The position numbers and the translations under genes are program-made. 16,542 bases of DNA, from positions 1-16,542 of the forward strand of contig UQRE01000046.1 of the NCBI GenBank assembly GCA_900543415.1. Reading direction: 5' to 3'. Below the pieces are notes generated by a model. It did no database searches and had not been told where the DNA came from. It saw only the letters and a list, made by a program, of their open reading frames with translations. This document shows, piece by piece, positions 1 to 6,596 of this stretch. The DNA comes from an uncultured Dorea sp. (lineage in GTDB: Bacteria > Bacillota > Clostridia > Lachnospirales > Lachnospiraceae). How positions within the stretch are numbered: the stretch's first letter is position 1; every line of letters starts with the position of its first letter.

Positions 1-58
1 GAAAGACTGATCCGTTGCTAGCGGAATCGGTGATCCGATGAAGCGGAATTTGCACCTT

Positions 59-123
59 AATTCTCATAAATCATGGTCAAAGCATTGAAGTAAGAAAATA
101 TATGTCATTAAATTAAATTAACA
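59..123. repeat. Imperfect direct repeat, left copy (partner 3697-3759)
   Basis: This stretch aligns by eye, with small gaps, to 3697-3759. The shared core is TCATGGTC, then TTGAAG six bases after it, and a common tail AATTAAATTAA. The two copies bracket the bacteriocin-like operon. The tail is low-complexity AT-rich DNA, so chance contributes. The rest of 1-190 shows no recognisable gene. Confidence 0.3.
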
Positions 124-193
124 GAAAAAACATGGAACTTCAATTATAAATCTAAATATTTAGGTATTTTTTCATAACAATGAATCTGAAAAC

Positions 194-226
194 CTTGAGT
201 GATAACTCAAGATTTAAGAATATAAT
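194..226 (+). promoter_or_regulatory. Putative promoter with overlapping dyad ahead of the peptide gene
   Basis: A perfect 7-bp inverted repeat, CTTGAGT-gata-ACTCAAG, lies at 194-211. A consensus TATAAT follows at 221-226, about 24 bases before the start codon of the small peptide. TTGAGT at 195-200 could be a -35 element, but the 20-base spacer is long, which would fit an activated or repressed promoter with the dyad as operator. This is inference from spacing and symmetry only. Confidence 0.35.
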
Positions 227-249
227 TCAAATAGAAGGAGGTGAAAAAT

Positions 250-414
250 ATGAGAAAAATCGGAACGAAAGAAAGTAATAGCATACGTGGTGGATTGGAT
301 TGTCCATATTGTAGTTGGAAAGTTTCTGGAACTTCTTGTTATTCTAAACAAGCAAGAGACAGACATATTAAAGCATTCCACAATCCAACACATACAGTTA
401 GAAAATGTTCATAA
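250..414 (+). CDS. 54-residue Cys-rich small peptide, candidate bacteriocin/RiPP precursor
   Basis: A 54-codon ORF starts at ATG 250 behind a near-perfect ribosome site (GAAGGAGGTG, 236-243 area). The peptide begins MRKIGTKESNSIRGG, followed by a segment with Cys at residues 18, 21, 30 and 53 and several His. The Gly14-Gly15 pair would suit cleavage by a C39 leader peptidase, and such a peptidase is encoded directly downstream at 471. The short basic N-terminus followed by a Cys-rich core loosely resembles small clostridial bacteriocin-precursor families, from memory only. The leader lacks the usual hydrophobic spacing of long double-glycine leaders. An alternative reading is a small zinc-finger protein: CPYC followed by His39 and His44 resembles a C2H2 ligand set. 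That the gene is real is well supported by its ribosome site and position; its role is inferred from context. Confidence 0.65.
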   Translation: MRKIGTKESNSIRGGLDCPYCSWKVSGTSCYSKQARDRHIKAFHNPTHTVRKCS

Positions 415-419
415 CGAAA

Positions 420-455
420 ATGAGAAGTTGTCAATTAATATTGGCAACTTCTCAT
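420..455 (+). promoter_or_regulatory. Strong 15-bp hairpin between peptide gene and transporter gene
   Basis: Bases 420-434 pair with 441-455 around a 6-base loop (ATGAGAAGTTG against CAACTTCTCAT, plus four inner pairs including one G-U). No T-run follows, so it is not a classic terminator. Such structures between a precursor gene and its transporter usually protect the upstream mRNA or lower downstream expression. It begins five bases after the peptide stop and ends just before the next ribosome site (461-466). Confidence 0.6.
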
Positions 456-470
456 ATACTGGGAGGAATT

Positions 471-2291
471 ATGAGGGTAAAAGGAATTTTACAAAATGAT
501 ATAAATGATTGTGGTGTTGCTTGTTTGGCTACAGTGTGCTCGTATTTTAATTATAAAGTGCCGCTTATTAAAATTAGAGAACTAATTAAATGTCCAGAAG
601 AAGGAATAAGCATTTTAGATATATGTAAAGCAGCCGAAAAATTGAATTTGAATACAGAAGCATTATATGGTACATGGGAGGAATTATATAATGAAATAAT
701 ACTTACTCACAAATTGCCGATTATTGTACATACTGAAACAAATGAGGGATACCAACATTATATTGTAGTGTATAAATATTTTAGGAAAAAGGTGTTTGTG
801 TTTGATCCAGGAGAAGGGCATAAAGTATATTCGAGAAGAGAATTTTGTGATATATGGTCAGGATATTTAATAACATTTAAACCCGAAAAAAGTTTTAGTA
901 AATATAAATATATCAATCATTATAAAAAATATATTGATGTAGTATGGGAAAACAAAAAATATATATGCTTATCTATATTTCTTTTTACAGTAATTATTGG
1001 TTTGGAAGTTATAGGAGCTATGACATATCAAATAGTAATTGATAGGTATGTATTGGGAAGTAGAGATACCTCTTTTATAGGACAGATTTCTCTCATTAAA
1101 GACAATATTCATATTGTATTTTTTTCTTTAATATTTATATATATTATCAGCTTTTTTGTAGAGATAGTAGAGGATAGTGTTTACCGTAATGTGATAAGCC
1201 AATATGAATTTGATGATAAAACTAATTGGGGACAATTAGTAGAACAAGGTGTTTATCCAGTTGTTTTAGATGATTATATTCCAATAAAAAAAGGAAAAGA
1301 TAATTATACTTCTTATCAAAAGGTGCTGTCTGATTTAAAAGGAGAATACATGCCGATACAATTTGGAATGTATGGGGATTATGTGATGTTTGATGAGGGA
1401 GCGAGAGATAATTTGATTTATCTGACAAAAGATGCCAATACAATCTTATATGTAAATGGCACACTGTCAGAACGTTTTCCTATACCAATTGTGCCAGGTG
1501 CTTATGGATTCGTTGCGGATGATTATACTCAAATGGAAAGCTATTACATTCGTTGTTATATGCCCTACTCTATGTTTCAAAAGTTTTTACAAGATGAACA
1601 AATTAGGAAAACATATGGAGTGCTTGATGCAGGGGCCATGGAGCATCCAACAGATCCCAAAGAATATAATCCTATTATGAACTACATGGTTATGAACCGT
1701 ATTCCTGAAACAGATGAAAAGAAGATTGAAAAGGATATTGCCAGGATTATGAATGAACTCGATCTTCGTTCTATTGGTTTTGGAATTCCTGAAGGGGAAT
1801 ATGTAAATGCTTCTCATACATGGGAATATGGAAATATAGAAAACTGGGATCGCACACAAATGATGAAAAATGCAAATGAGATACTAAAGCGTATTTTTTT
1901 GATAGGAGCTATTTTGCTTGTATTGTTTTTTACCATATTTAGTTTAGTTAGTTATGTGGCAATTACTATTTATTTAAGACGTAGAGAATTATCTATACTC
2001 AAATCTATGGGCATGGGATACAAGAGTCTTAGAAAGATGCTTTTGTATGAAAATGCTGTCCTCATAGGTTTTTCTGCTATTTGTGGAACTGTTATGTCAT
2101 GGTTTATTGCATATGGACAGTTAAAGCAAATACGAGAAGGAGCAGCAACGGTAAAGATAGAGTTCCCATTTGATATTTATATAGGAATTCTTTGTGCAGT
2201 GTTGATCTTATCGGGGAGTATTGTGGTGCTTATGGTTCGAAAAGTTCGAAATGTGAACATTATTGATGCATTGAAAAGTGAGAATGAGTAA
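471..2291 (+). CDS. Chimeric ORF: C39 peptidase/transporter N-terminus fused to FtsX/MacB permease C-terminus
   Basis: The start at 471 follows GGGAGG at 461-466; the upstream ATG at 405 in the same frame lies inside the peptide gene and was rejected. Residues 1-140 are a C39 cysteine peptidase with the expected catalytic residues Cys14 (NDCGVACL), His96 (GYQHYIVV) and Asp112 (FDPGEG). Residues about 163-232 give two membrane segments typical of bacteriocin ABC exporters. From about residue 233 the protein becomes an FtsX/MacB-type permease: an extracytoplasmic domain, then three membrane helices near the C-terminus with the family motif LRRRELSILKSMGM. The exporter's remaining helices and its whole ATPase domain are absent, as is the permease's first helix. 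An in-frame deletion joining two neighbouring operon genes explains this. GATAGT occurs twice at the junction (1163-1168, 1173-1178). Peptidase activity could persist, but export by this protein alone is unlikely. Confidence 0.8.
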   Translation: MRVKGILQNDINDCGVACLATVCSYFNYKVPLIKIRELIKCPEEGISILDICKAAEKLNLNTEALYGTWEELYNEIILTHKLPIIVHTETNEGYQHYIVVYKYFRKKVFVFDPGEGHKVYSRREFCDIWSGYLITFKPEKSFSKYKYINHYKKYIDVVWENKKYICLSIFLFTVIIGLEVIGAMTYQIVIDRYVLGSRDTSFIGQISLIKDNIHIVFFSLIFIYIISFFVEIVEDSVYRNVISQYEFDDKTNWGQLVEQGVYPVVLDDYIPIKKGKDNYTSYQKVLSDLKGEYMPIQFGMYGDYVMFDEGARDNLIYLTKDANTILYVNGTLSERFPIPIVPGAYGFVADDYTQMESYYIRCYMPYSMFQKFLQDEQIRKTYGVLDAGAMEHPTDPKEYNPIMNYMVMNRIPETDEKKIEKDIARIMNELDLRSIGFGIPEGEYVNASHTWEYGNIENWDRTQMMKNANEILKRIFLIGAILLVLFFTIFSLVSYVAITIYLRRRELSILKSMGMGYKSLRKMLLYENAVLIGFSAICGTVMSWFIAYGQLKQIREGAATVKIEFPFDIYIGILCAVLILSGSIVVLMVRKVRNVNIIDALKSENE

Positions 2292-2304
2292 CAGGAGGAA
2301 AAGT

Positions 2305-2971
2305 ATGGAAGTGGTTAGAGTAAAAAATCTTTCTAAAGTATATGGTACGGAAGAAAATTTAGTCTATGCGCTGAAAGGAGTCGAGCTTTCTATAGAAAAA
2401 GGAGAATTTGTAGCAATCAAGGGAACTTCTGGCTCAGGGAAATCGACACTTCTGCATATTCTTGGAGGCATTGATTCTCCAACTGAAGGTAGAGTATGGA
2501 TTAATGGGCAAGAGATTACAGGGATGAAGGATGAGGAACGCACATTATTCCGTCGTGAAAATATTGGTTTTATTTATCAATTTTTTAATTTAATTCCTGT
2601 TCTGAATGTAGAAGAAAATATTTTACTTCCGGCAAGGTTAATGGATAAAAAAAGTAAACTGCCACAGTATTTTCTTAAAGAGTTGGGGCTGGAAGAAAGA
2701 AAAACACATTTGCCTTCTCAACTATCTGGAGGGCAGCAGCAGAGAGTTGCGATAGCGCGGGCGTTGATTACCCGTCCCTCGATTATTCTTGCCGATGAGC
2801 CTACAGGAAACTTGGATAAAAAAAAACACATGGGAGATAATGAAACTACTGAAAATATGTAATAAAAAGTATAATCAAACGATTGTTGTAGTAACACATG
2901 ATGAGAAAGTGGCTCAGATGTGCGACAGAATCATTTATATTGAAGATGGGAGGTTAAGGGAGAGTATATGA
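2305..2971 (+). pseudogene. MacB/LolD-type ABC ATPase, frameshifted in an A9 tract
   Basis: The ATPase of an FtsX/MacB-type export or peptide-resistance system starts at ATG 2305 after AGGAGG (2293-2298 area). Visible motifs in order are Walker A (GTSGSGKST), a Q-loop region (YQFFNL), signature (LSGGQQQRVAIARA) and Walker B (ILADEPTGNLD). The frame then breaks in nine A residues at 2818-2826: the first frame ends at 2862. The +1 frame continues the family sequence with a normal H-loop (VVVTHDEK) to the stop at 2971. One extra A explains it. Possibilities are a real inactivating mutation, a slippery tract that still yields some full-length protein, or a base-calling error. The natural partner is the permease half of the preceding ORF. 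The stop overlaps the next start (ATGA at 2968-2971), indicating translational coupling. Confidence 0.8.
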
Positions 2972-3423
2972 AAAAGAGAATAAAAAAAATAATTTTAATT
3001 AGTCTTTTAGTTACATGTAACTTATTTGGATGTGCGTTGTACAATGATGAAAAAAATGAGTATGATGACTTTGTAAATGTCTTTGAAAAAGTAGAAGTAG
3101 ATGATATTTATGAAATGCAAGAAGAAGGGGAGGCATTTTTCCTTTATACAGGACGTAAAACTTGTGAGTATTGTGTTGAATTTGTACATGAGCTATCACA
3201 TATTGTAATGGAAGAAAACATTAAGATATATTATTTAGATAGTGTTACAGAATATGAAAAATCTGATGAGGAGTTAAAAGAATTTAGAGATACGTGCAAA
3301 ATTGATTTTGTGCCGAGTTTAATTTATTTTCAGGGTAAGAATGAAATTATGAGATTTGATAATGAGAAAGAGTATTCTCAAAAAAATATGAAAGAATTTT
3401 TGAAGGAGGCATTAAATCAATAG
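2968..3423 (+). CDS. Thioredoxin-fold lipoprotein, bacteriocin transport accessory-like
   Basis: A 151-residue protein whose start overlaps the ATPase stop by ATGA. A lysine-rich N-terminus and hydrophobic stretch end in a lipobox (LFGC, Cys22), so it should be anchored outside the membrane as a lipoprotein. The mature part has the thioredoxin-type redox site CEYC (Cys66-Cys69) after a YTGRKT segment and a probable cis-proline (VPSLIY, Pro116). Small thioredoxin-like proteins of this layout are known as bacteriocin transport accessory proteins and help form or protect disulfides. That suits the four-cysteine peptide encoded at 250, so this gene is good contextual support for a bacteriocin operon. 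It is the last gene before a strong terminator at 3603. Family assignment rests on the motif pattern and neighbours; the thioredoxin fold itself is well supported. Confidence 0.75.
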   Translation: MKKRIKKIILISLLVTCNLFGCALYNDEKNEYDDFVNVFEKVEVDDIYEMQEEGEAFFLYTGRKTCEYCVEFVHELSHIVMEENIKIYYLDSVTEYEKSDEELKEFRDTCKIDFVPSLIYFQGKNEIMRFDNEKEYSQKNMKEFLKEALNQ

Positions 3424-3602
3424 AACCAGTAAAACAAAACATACTTTTTGTGTACGACCATTCCAGTCAGTAGAGCACTTGATTGTTAAGCAATTAATGG
3501 ATAAAAATCTATTTATGTCGAATTTGAAGAAGAATTTCAAAGTTTTGTGGGGCATCAAATTTAGTAAGGGATGATCAAAAAATTGAATTGATGAAAAATT
3601 AC

Positions 3603-3638
3603 GCAGGTGGATCAGTTTGATCCACCTGCATTGTGTTT
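3603..3638 (+). terminator. Strong intrinsic terminator after the bacteriocin-like operon
   Basis: A perfect 12-bp stem, GCAGGTGGATCA paired with TGATCCACCTGC, has a 3-base loop and is followed by TTGTGTTT. It lies 180 bases after the lipoprotein stop and closes the first operon. Confidence 0.8.
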
Positions 3639-3696
3639 ACAGTCAAATATTTTATCATACATATCGTAATAATAAATCAAAAAGAGATGTCCTAAA

Positions 3697-3759
3697 AATT
3701 GTCATGTCATGGTCGATATGTTGAAGGTCCTCAAAACATATTATAGAATTAAATTAAGT
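3697..3759. repeat. Imperfect direct repeat, right copy (partner 59-123)
   Basis: This is the right-hand partner of the 59-123 copy, sharing TCATGGTC, TTGAAG and AATTAAATTAA in order. It lies just past the operon terminator, so the two copies flank the whole bacteriocin-like module. The match is gapped and partly low-complexity. Confidence 0.3.
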
Positions 3760-3832
3760 GATATATGTTTAATTAGTAAAAGTAAATGAAATGAGAATGG
3801 AAGGAATAATATTTCCATTTCCGACCTAAGTA

Positions 3833-4156
3833 TCAAAGCTTTTTGAAAAATATTTCTACAATTGATTTTATAATACTTAAAGTTTCAGGATCAAGAGTAT
3901 ATAACATACGGATAAGCTGTTCTAAGTCAAGGTTTACATTATTCATCTCAGGATAAAATATTTCATCTGGAAAAATAGAAAGTTCGCGTATCAGTTGGAA
4001 AAGAACATCAAAACTAGGCTTCTTGTTTTCATTTTCAATTCGGTAGAGATAACGTTCGGTAACGCCGACTTTATAGGCAAGCTCCTCCATAGTAATACCG
4101 GAACGCTGTCGAGCTGCTTTTATAATATCCCCAAGAATTTCAGGTGTATTCTGCAC
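3833..4156 (-). CDS. XRE-family helix-turn-helix regulator (Tn916 Orf9-like position)
   Basis: A 107-residue protein read leftward from a GTG start (complement of 4154-4156) behind GGAGGT. The N-terminal half is a lambda-repressor-like HTH: the recognition region is around TMEELAYKVGVTERYLYRIE, followed by NENKKPSFDVLFQLIREL. The C-terminal 40 residues are helical with no known domain. In Tn916 a small HTH regulator (orf9) is likewise transcribed against the downstream sigma-like, xis and int genes and acts in transfer control; orientation and neighbours match here. Likely autoregulated: the octamer TTAGTTCA occurs near the ribosome site (4159-4166) and again at 4216-4223 inside a dyad. Confidence 0.85.
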   Translation of the reverse strand: MQNTPEILGDIIKAARQRSGITMEELAYKVGVTERYLYRIENENKKPSFDVLFQLIRELSIFPDEIFYPEMNNVNLDLEQLIRMLYTLDPETLSIIKSIVEIFFKKL

Positions 4157-4157
4157 T

Positions 4158-4240
4158 GTTAGTTCACCTCCATATAAAAATTGTAATATTTTACCATTTT
4201 TTGAATAATTGCATATTAGTTCAATTAATAGAGAACTATT
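4158..4240 (-). promoter_or_regulatory. Control region of the XRE regulator with possible operators
   Basis: TAGTTC (4217-4222) and GAACTA (4233-4238) form a dyad with an 11-base spacer, and TTAGTTCA recurs at 4159-4166 next to the ribosome site. On the minus strand TGGTAAAAT offers an extended -10 element about 35 bases from the GTG. Repeated half-sites in a divergent region suit autoregulation; no binding is proven. A separate small hairpin with a TTCG loop lies at 4256-4271. Confidence 0.35.
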
Positions 4241-4583
4241 GGTGCAGTATAAATAATTTACTTCGGTAAATAAAAAAACAATGGTTTATCGAAGTCTATT
4301 TTTGTGTCTATTTTTTCTGAGATTATATGGAAAAAGGACAGGGTATGAGTATTTTAACTTTAAATTATGCAATCTTCTTAAAAAAATATGGATAGATAAA
4401 TCATTTTCAAAAACTGAACTATTGAGCCATGTTAATACTGGCTTATGGATGAGACGACTTACAAAAATAACTATTAAACTATTTTGTGAGTCGTTTTTTT
4501 GTTGTTTTAAATGTTGTTGGAGATGTAGGGCTCCGCCTCCGTTCGGTCAAATTTCGGAAGTTGATTGAATGGAGGAAAGAAAT
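4241..4583. other. Leader region of the sigma-like gene, no convincing gene
   Basis: About 340 bases separate the regulator's control region from the sigma-like gene. An ORF reading across 4281-4568 runs through a terminator hairpin and has no ribosome site, so it is not called. The stretch most likely is a transcribed leader ending at the 4454-4500 terminator, which would act as an attenuator of the downstream genes. Confidence 0.4.
4454..4500 (+). terminator. Intrinsic terminator/attenuator upstream of the sigma-like gene
   Basis: ACGACTTACAAAAATA at 4454-4469 pairs with TATTTTGTGAGTCGT at 4480-4494, with one G-U pair and one bulged A. Eight T residues follow the stem (seven within 4494-4500). 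Because it sits 84 bases before a start codon on the same strand, it may attenuate transcription into the sigma-like gene. Confidence 0.7.
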
Positions 4584-5057
4584 ATGGCTAGGAGCCCAAA
4601 AAGAAGAAGGGATAAATATAATCCTTATTATATATATGAAGAAAAAGGACATTATTATGTTGTGTTTAAGGACGGACATGGTATTCTACAAAACTTGGAG
4701 ATTAGTAAGGCACTGTTTGAGTTTTTGGATCAGTCAGAATTGAAAGATCTTACATATTTAAATGAATGGGATAGACACATAGAGCATTCTGAAGTTTTTG
4801 AAAATACTTTGAATGAACGTGCGATACATAAACAGAAATTAGTAGAAGATGAAGTGATGCAAGAACAAGACAGGGCACGGTTGTTTGGTGCAATTTCAGC
4901 TTTGCCAGAAAAACAGAGAAGAAGATTGATATACCGATTCTTTGATGAGTTATCTTATAGGGAGATTTCAGAAAGAGAAGGCTGCTCTATAAGGGCTGTG
5001 GAGTATAGTGTGCATGAAGCAATTGAAACTCTGAGAAAAAAGTTGAAAAACTTTTAA
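4584..5057 (+). CDS. Sigma-70-like regulatory protein (Tn916 Orf7-like)
   Basis: A 157-residue protein. The start at 4584 is preferred over ATG 4569 because GGAGGA (4571-4576) is correctly spaced for it. The C-terminal 60 residues look like sigma-70 region 4: ALPEKQRRRLIYRF, then ELSYREISEREGCSIRAVEY as the helix-turn-helix, and HEAIETLRKKL. The N-terminal part (KRRRDKYNPYYIYEEKGHYY) has no clear region 2, so it is a short sigma-like activator, not a full sigma factor. Tn916-type elements carry such a gene between the divergent HTH regulator and xis/int, where it promotes expression of excision and transfer genes. Its leader carries a terminator and a long hairpin follows it (5091-5123). Confidence 0.8.
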   Translation: MARSPKRRRDKYNPYYIYEEKGHYYVVFKDGHGILQNLEISKALFEFLDQSELKDLTYLNEWDRHIEHSEVFENTLNERAIHKQKLVEDEVMQEQDRARLFGAISALPEKQRRRLIYRFFDELSYREISEREGCSIRAVEYSVHEAIETLRKKLKNF

Positions 5058-5090
5058 AAGAAACCTTCGGGATTTAAGGATTCAGTGAGG

Positions 5091-5123
5091 AAACAAGTGA
5101 GAAAGATAATTTCTCGCCTGTTT
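5091..5123 (+). other. 14-bp hairpin after the sigma-like gene
   Basis: AAACAAGTGAGAAA (5091-5104) pairs with TTTCTCGCCTGTTT (5110-5123) around a 5-base loop, with one A-C mismatch and one G-U pair. There is only a short TTT inside the arm and no following T-run, so termination is uncertain. It may protect the 3' end of the sigma-like mRNA. Confidence 0.5.
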
Positions 5124-5606
5124 CCCGGCAAATGGTGAATGGGCGTACCTTGATAATTGTATATCCATTCATCAGGCACATTCCTGTTGTTATCGTGATG
5201 AGCGTAAGCTATATGAAACAATCCGCCATGATGTGAATGAGAGAAAGGCAGCGAAATCCCACACGAAGAGAAAAGAAACGGTTTCTGTCTGATTTGTTTC
5301 ATTCATGGAGCGAATAAGATTTGATTCTGACTGTCAGATTGCTACTGGCAGGGCGATGACAGACAACAGGGATAATGATACTCCTGTCCGGTCATAAAGT
5401 CGTGTATGCGAAAAGTTTCCAAAAGATATTTGTTTATGGAAAAGAAGATACCGCAACAAGTGAGGGCAGCTTCGGGCGATCCTCGAAGGGGTGTGATTCC
5501 CGTGGAACTGATTTGCAGTCAGTCGTTTGATGATTTCCCGTGTATCTTTACACAATAAGCCGGGGTGTCAGGGACAAATAGGCTTGATTTGGGCAAATGA
5601 TGGTAG

Positions 5607-5771
5607 CCGGATGAAAGATTAGGAATAGTCATTGACGATGAAGCGATAGACCATCTGGAATCCGGCTGATACATAAGTACAGAGGCAGTAGTTCATATGG
5701 AGAATGCCTTTGTTGTATAGGCAGAAATATCTGAGAAATATTTTACAGTGGAATCTATAAGGAGGAACACA
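5607..5771 (+). pseudogene. Decayed ORF in frame with and ahead of the MazF gene
   Basis: From 5607 the MazF frame reads PDERLGIVIDDEAIDHLESG, a TGA, YISTEAVVHMENAFVV, a TAG, then AEISEKYFTVESIRRNT to the MazF start. The composition is protein-like (acidic, hydrophobic alternation), and both stops are one C-to-T change from Arg (CGA) or Gln (CAG) codons. It may be the tail of a lost upstream gene, possibly a former antitoxin, but no family was recognised. The MazF ribosome site lies within its last codons. Confidence 0.45.
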
Positions 5772-6290
5772 ATGGAAGAAAGAGAAATCAGACGAGGCGA
5801 TATTTATTATGCAGATTTAAGTCCAGTTGTGGGAAGCGAGCAAGGTGGTGTTCGTCCGGTGCTTGTGATTCAGAATAATACGGGGAATGCGTACAGCCCG
5901 ACTGTGATTGTAGCAGCGGTTACAAGTCAACCCAAAACGAAACTCCCGACGCATGTGATACTGAGAGACATGAAGGGGTTGGAGAAAAATTCCGTGGTAC
6001 TTTTGGAACAGGTGCGGACAATTGATAAAAGTCGGCTGAGAGAGTATGTGGGGATTTTGGATAAACAGCAGATGTTAAAGGTGGACAAGGCATTGCGAAC
6101 GAGTACTGGTGTGCGAAAGCTGGATAAGCCACTCCTGTTGTGTCTTTGTCCAGTGTGTGCAAAGGTTTTTTATGAATCGCCGGAACATTTTATCAAAAGG
6201 GCAGATTATGGACAGCAGAAGAAAGAAGTATGTATGTTCTGTCAGAGCAGGAAAGGGTATGACTACTTAATAAGGAAGAAGTATTTTTGA
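5772..6290 (+). CDS. PemK/MazF-family toxin with C-terminal Zn-ribbon extension
   Basis: A 172-residue protein. The start at 5772 fits GGAGGAAC just upstream (5761-5768); the in-frame ATG at 5748 has no ribosome site. Residues 5-115 are a MazF/PemK endoribonuclease fold with the hallmark RRGDIYYADLSPVVGSEQGG, VRPVLVIQNN (Arg28) and AAVTSQ (Thr51) segments; Arg and Thr are the usual catalytic pair. Classical MazF ends near residue 115. Here a tail carries CPVC (126-129) and CMFC (154-157), a likely Zn-binding ribbon, which might guide RNA or DNA binding. No intact antitoxin gene lies next to it; the preceding reading frame is decayed. It sits between the sigma-like gene and xis and may help keep the element in its host. 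Toxin family is confident; activity is untested. Confidence 0.85.
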   Translation: MEEREIRRGDIYYADLSPVVGSEQGGVRPVLVIQNNTGNAYSPTVIVAAVTSQPKTKLPTHVILRDMKGLEKNSVVLLEQVRTIDKSRLREYVGILDKQQMLKVDKALRTSTGVRKLDKPLLLCLCPVCAKVFYESPEHFIKRADYGQQKKEVCMFCQSRKGYDYLIRKKYF

Positions 6291-6306
6291 AGAAGAGAGG
6301 GATAAT

Positions 6307-6489
6307 GTGGACAATGAAAAAATTTTATTGAATGTGGAAGAAACAGCAGAATATTTGAATTTGGGAAAAACAAAAACAAGGCAGTTGATGAAAGAGAATG
6401 AGAAAATCTTTGTTGTACGAATAGGTAATCGAAATTATGCACATAAAATGCTGCTGGATAAATGGCTTTTAGCGCAAATTAGGAAATAG
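6307..6489 (+). CDS. xis: Excisionase, Tn916 Xis-like
   Basis: A 60-residue basic protein starting at GTG 6307 behind AGAGAGGG, 17 bases after the MazF stop. It has the winged-helix excisionase pattern: LNVEETAEYLNLGKTKTRQL forms the DNA-binding helices, and FVVRIGNRNYAHKMLLDKWL the wing and C-terminal helix. Length and sequence layout match Tn916-type Xis, which binds the element ends and directs the integrase toward excision. Its position 107 bases before int is the usual arrangement. A terminator lies between the two genes, so xis and int can be expressed at different levels. Confidence 0.9.
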   Translation: MDNEKILLNVEETAEYLNLGKTKTRQLMKENEKIFVVRIGNRNYAHKMLLDKWLLAQIRK

Positions 6490-6496
6490 GAAATGT

Positions 6497-6533
6497 CAAA
6501 GGTGTGAATGAAAAATTTGCACCTTTGTTTTAT
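6497..6533 (+). terminator. Terminator between xis and int
   Basis: CAAAGGTG (6497-6504) pairs with CACCTTTG (6520-6527) across a loop of about 15 bases and is followed by TTTTATTT. It separates excisionase and integrase transcription, at least partly. Confidence 0.65.
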
Positions 6534-6596
6534 TTATAAAAGACTGCTAATTTGAGTGTGAAACAAATCACAGGTCTTATTTAGGAGGAATGTTTT

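Larger units (their letters stand above)
3424..3832. other. Gene-free interval with short coding-like fragments
   Basis: No intact gene is seen. Short coding-like fragments interrupted by stops occur at about 3435-3560 (for example VYDHSSQ followed by a TAG, then IYVEFEEEFQSFVG). They look like remnants of a lost gene, not an active one. The interval also holds the terminator at 3603, the right copy of the imperfect direct repeat (3697-3759), and an inverted repeat AAACATAT/ATATGTTT at 3734-3741 and 3763-3770. Confidence 0.4.
5058..5771. other. 0.7-kb gap with hairpin and decayed coding fragments
   Basis: No intact gene is visible. A 60-codon open stretch without a start codon runs 5110-5293 (contains YRDERKLYETIRHDVNERK), and other open pieces occur near 5340-5500. 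All are short, lack ribosome sites and are interrupted by stops, so they look like relics. The last 165 bases are open in the frame of the MazF gene and are listed separately. Confidence 0.4.

Noticed and set aside
405..470. Upstream ATG of the C39/FtsX ORF
   Set aside because: It lies inside the peptide gene and the hairpin, with no ribosome site. The ATG at 471 has one and starts at the conserved beginning of C39 domains.
4256..4271. TTCG-loop hairpin as a terminator
   Set aside because: The stem is only six base pairs and is followed by an A-run on the plus strand; on the minus strand the T-run lies before the stem, not after it.
4281..4568. 95-codon plus-strand ORF before the sigma-like gene
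   Set aside because: It runs through the 4454-4500 terminator hairpin, lacks a ribosome site, and its translation (CCFKCCWRCRAPPP) does not look like a protein.
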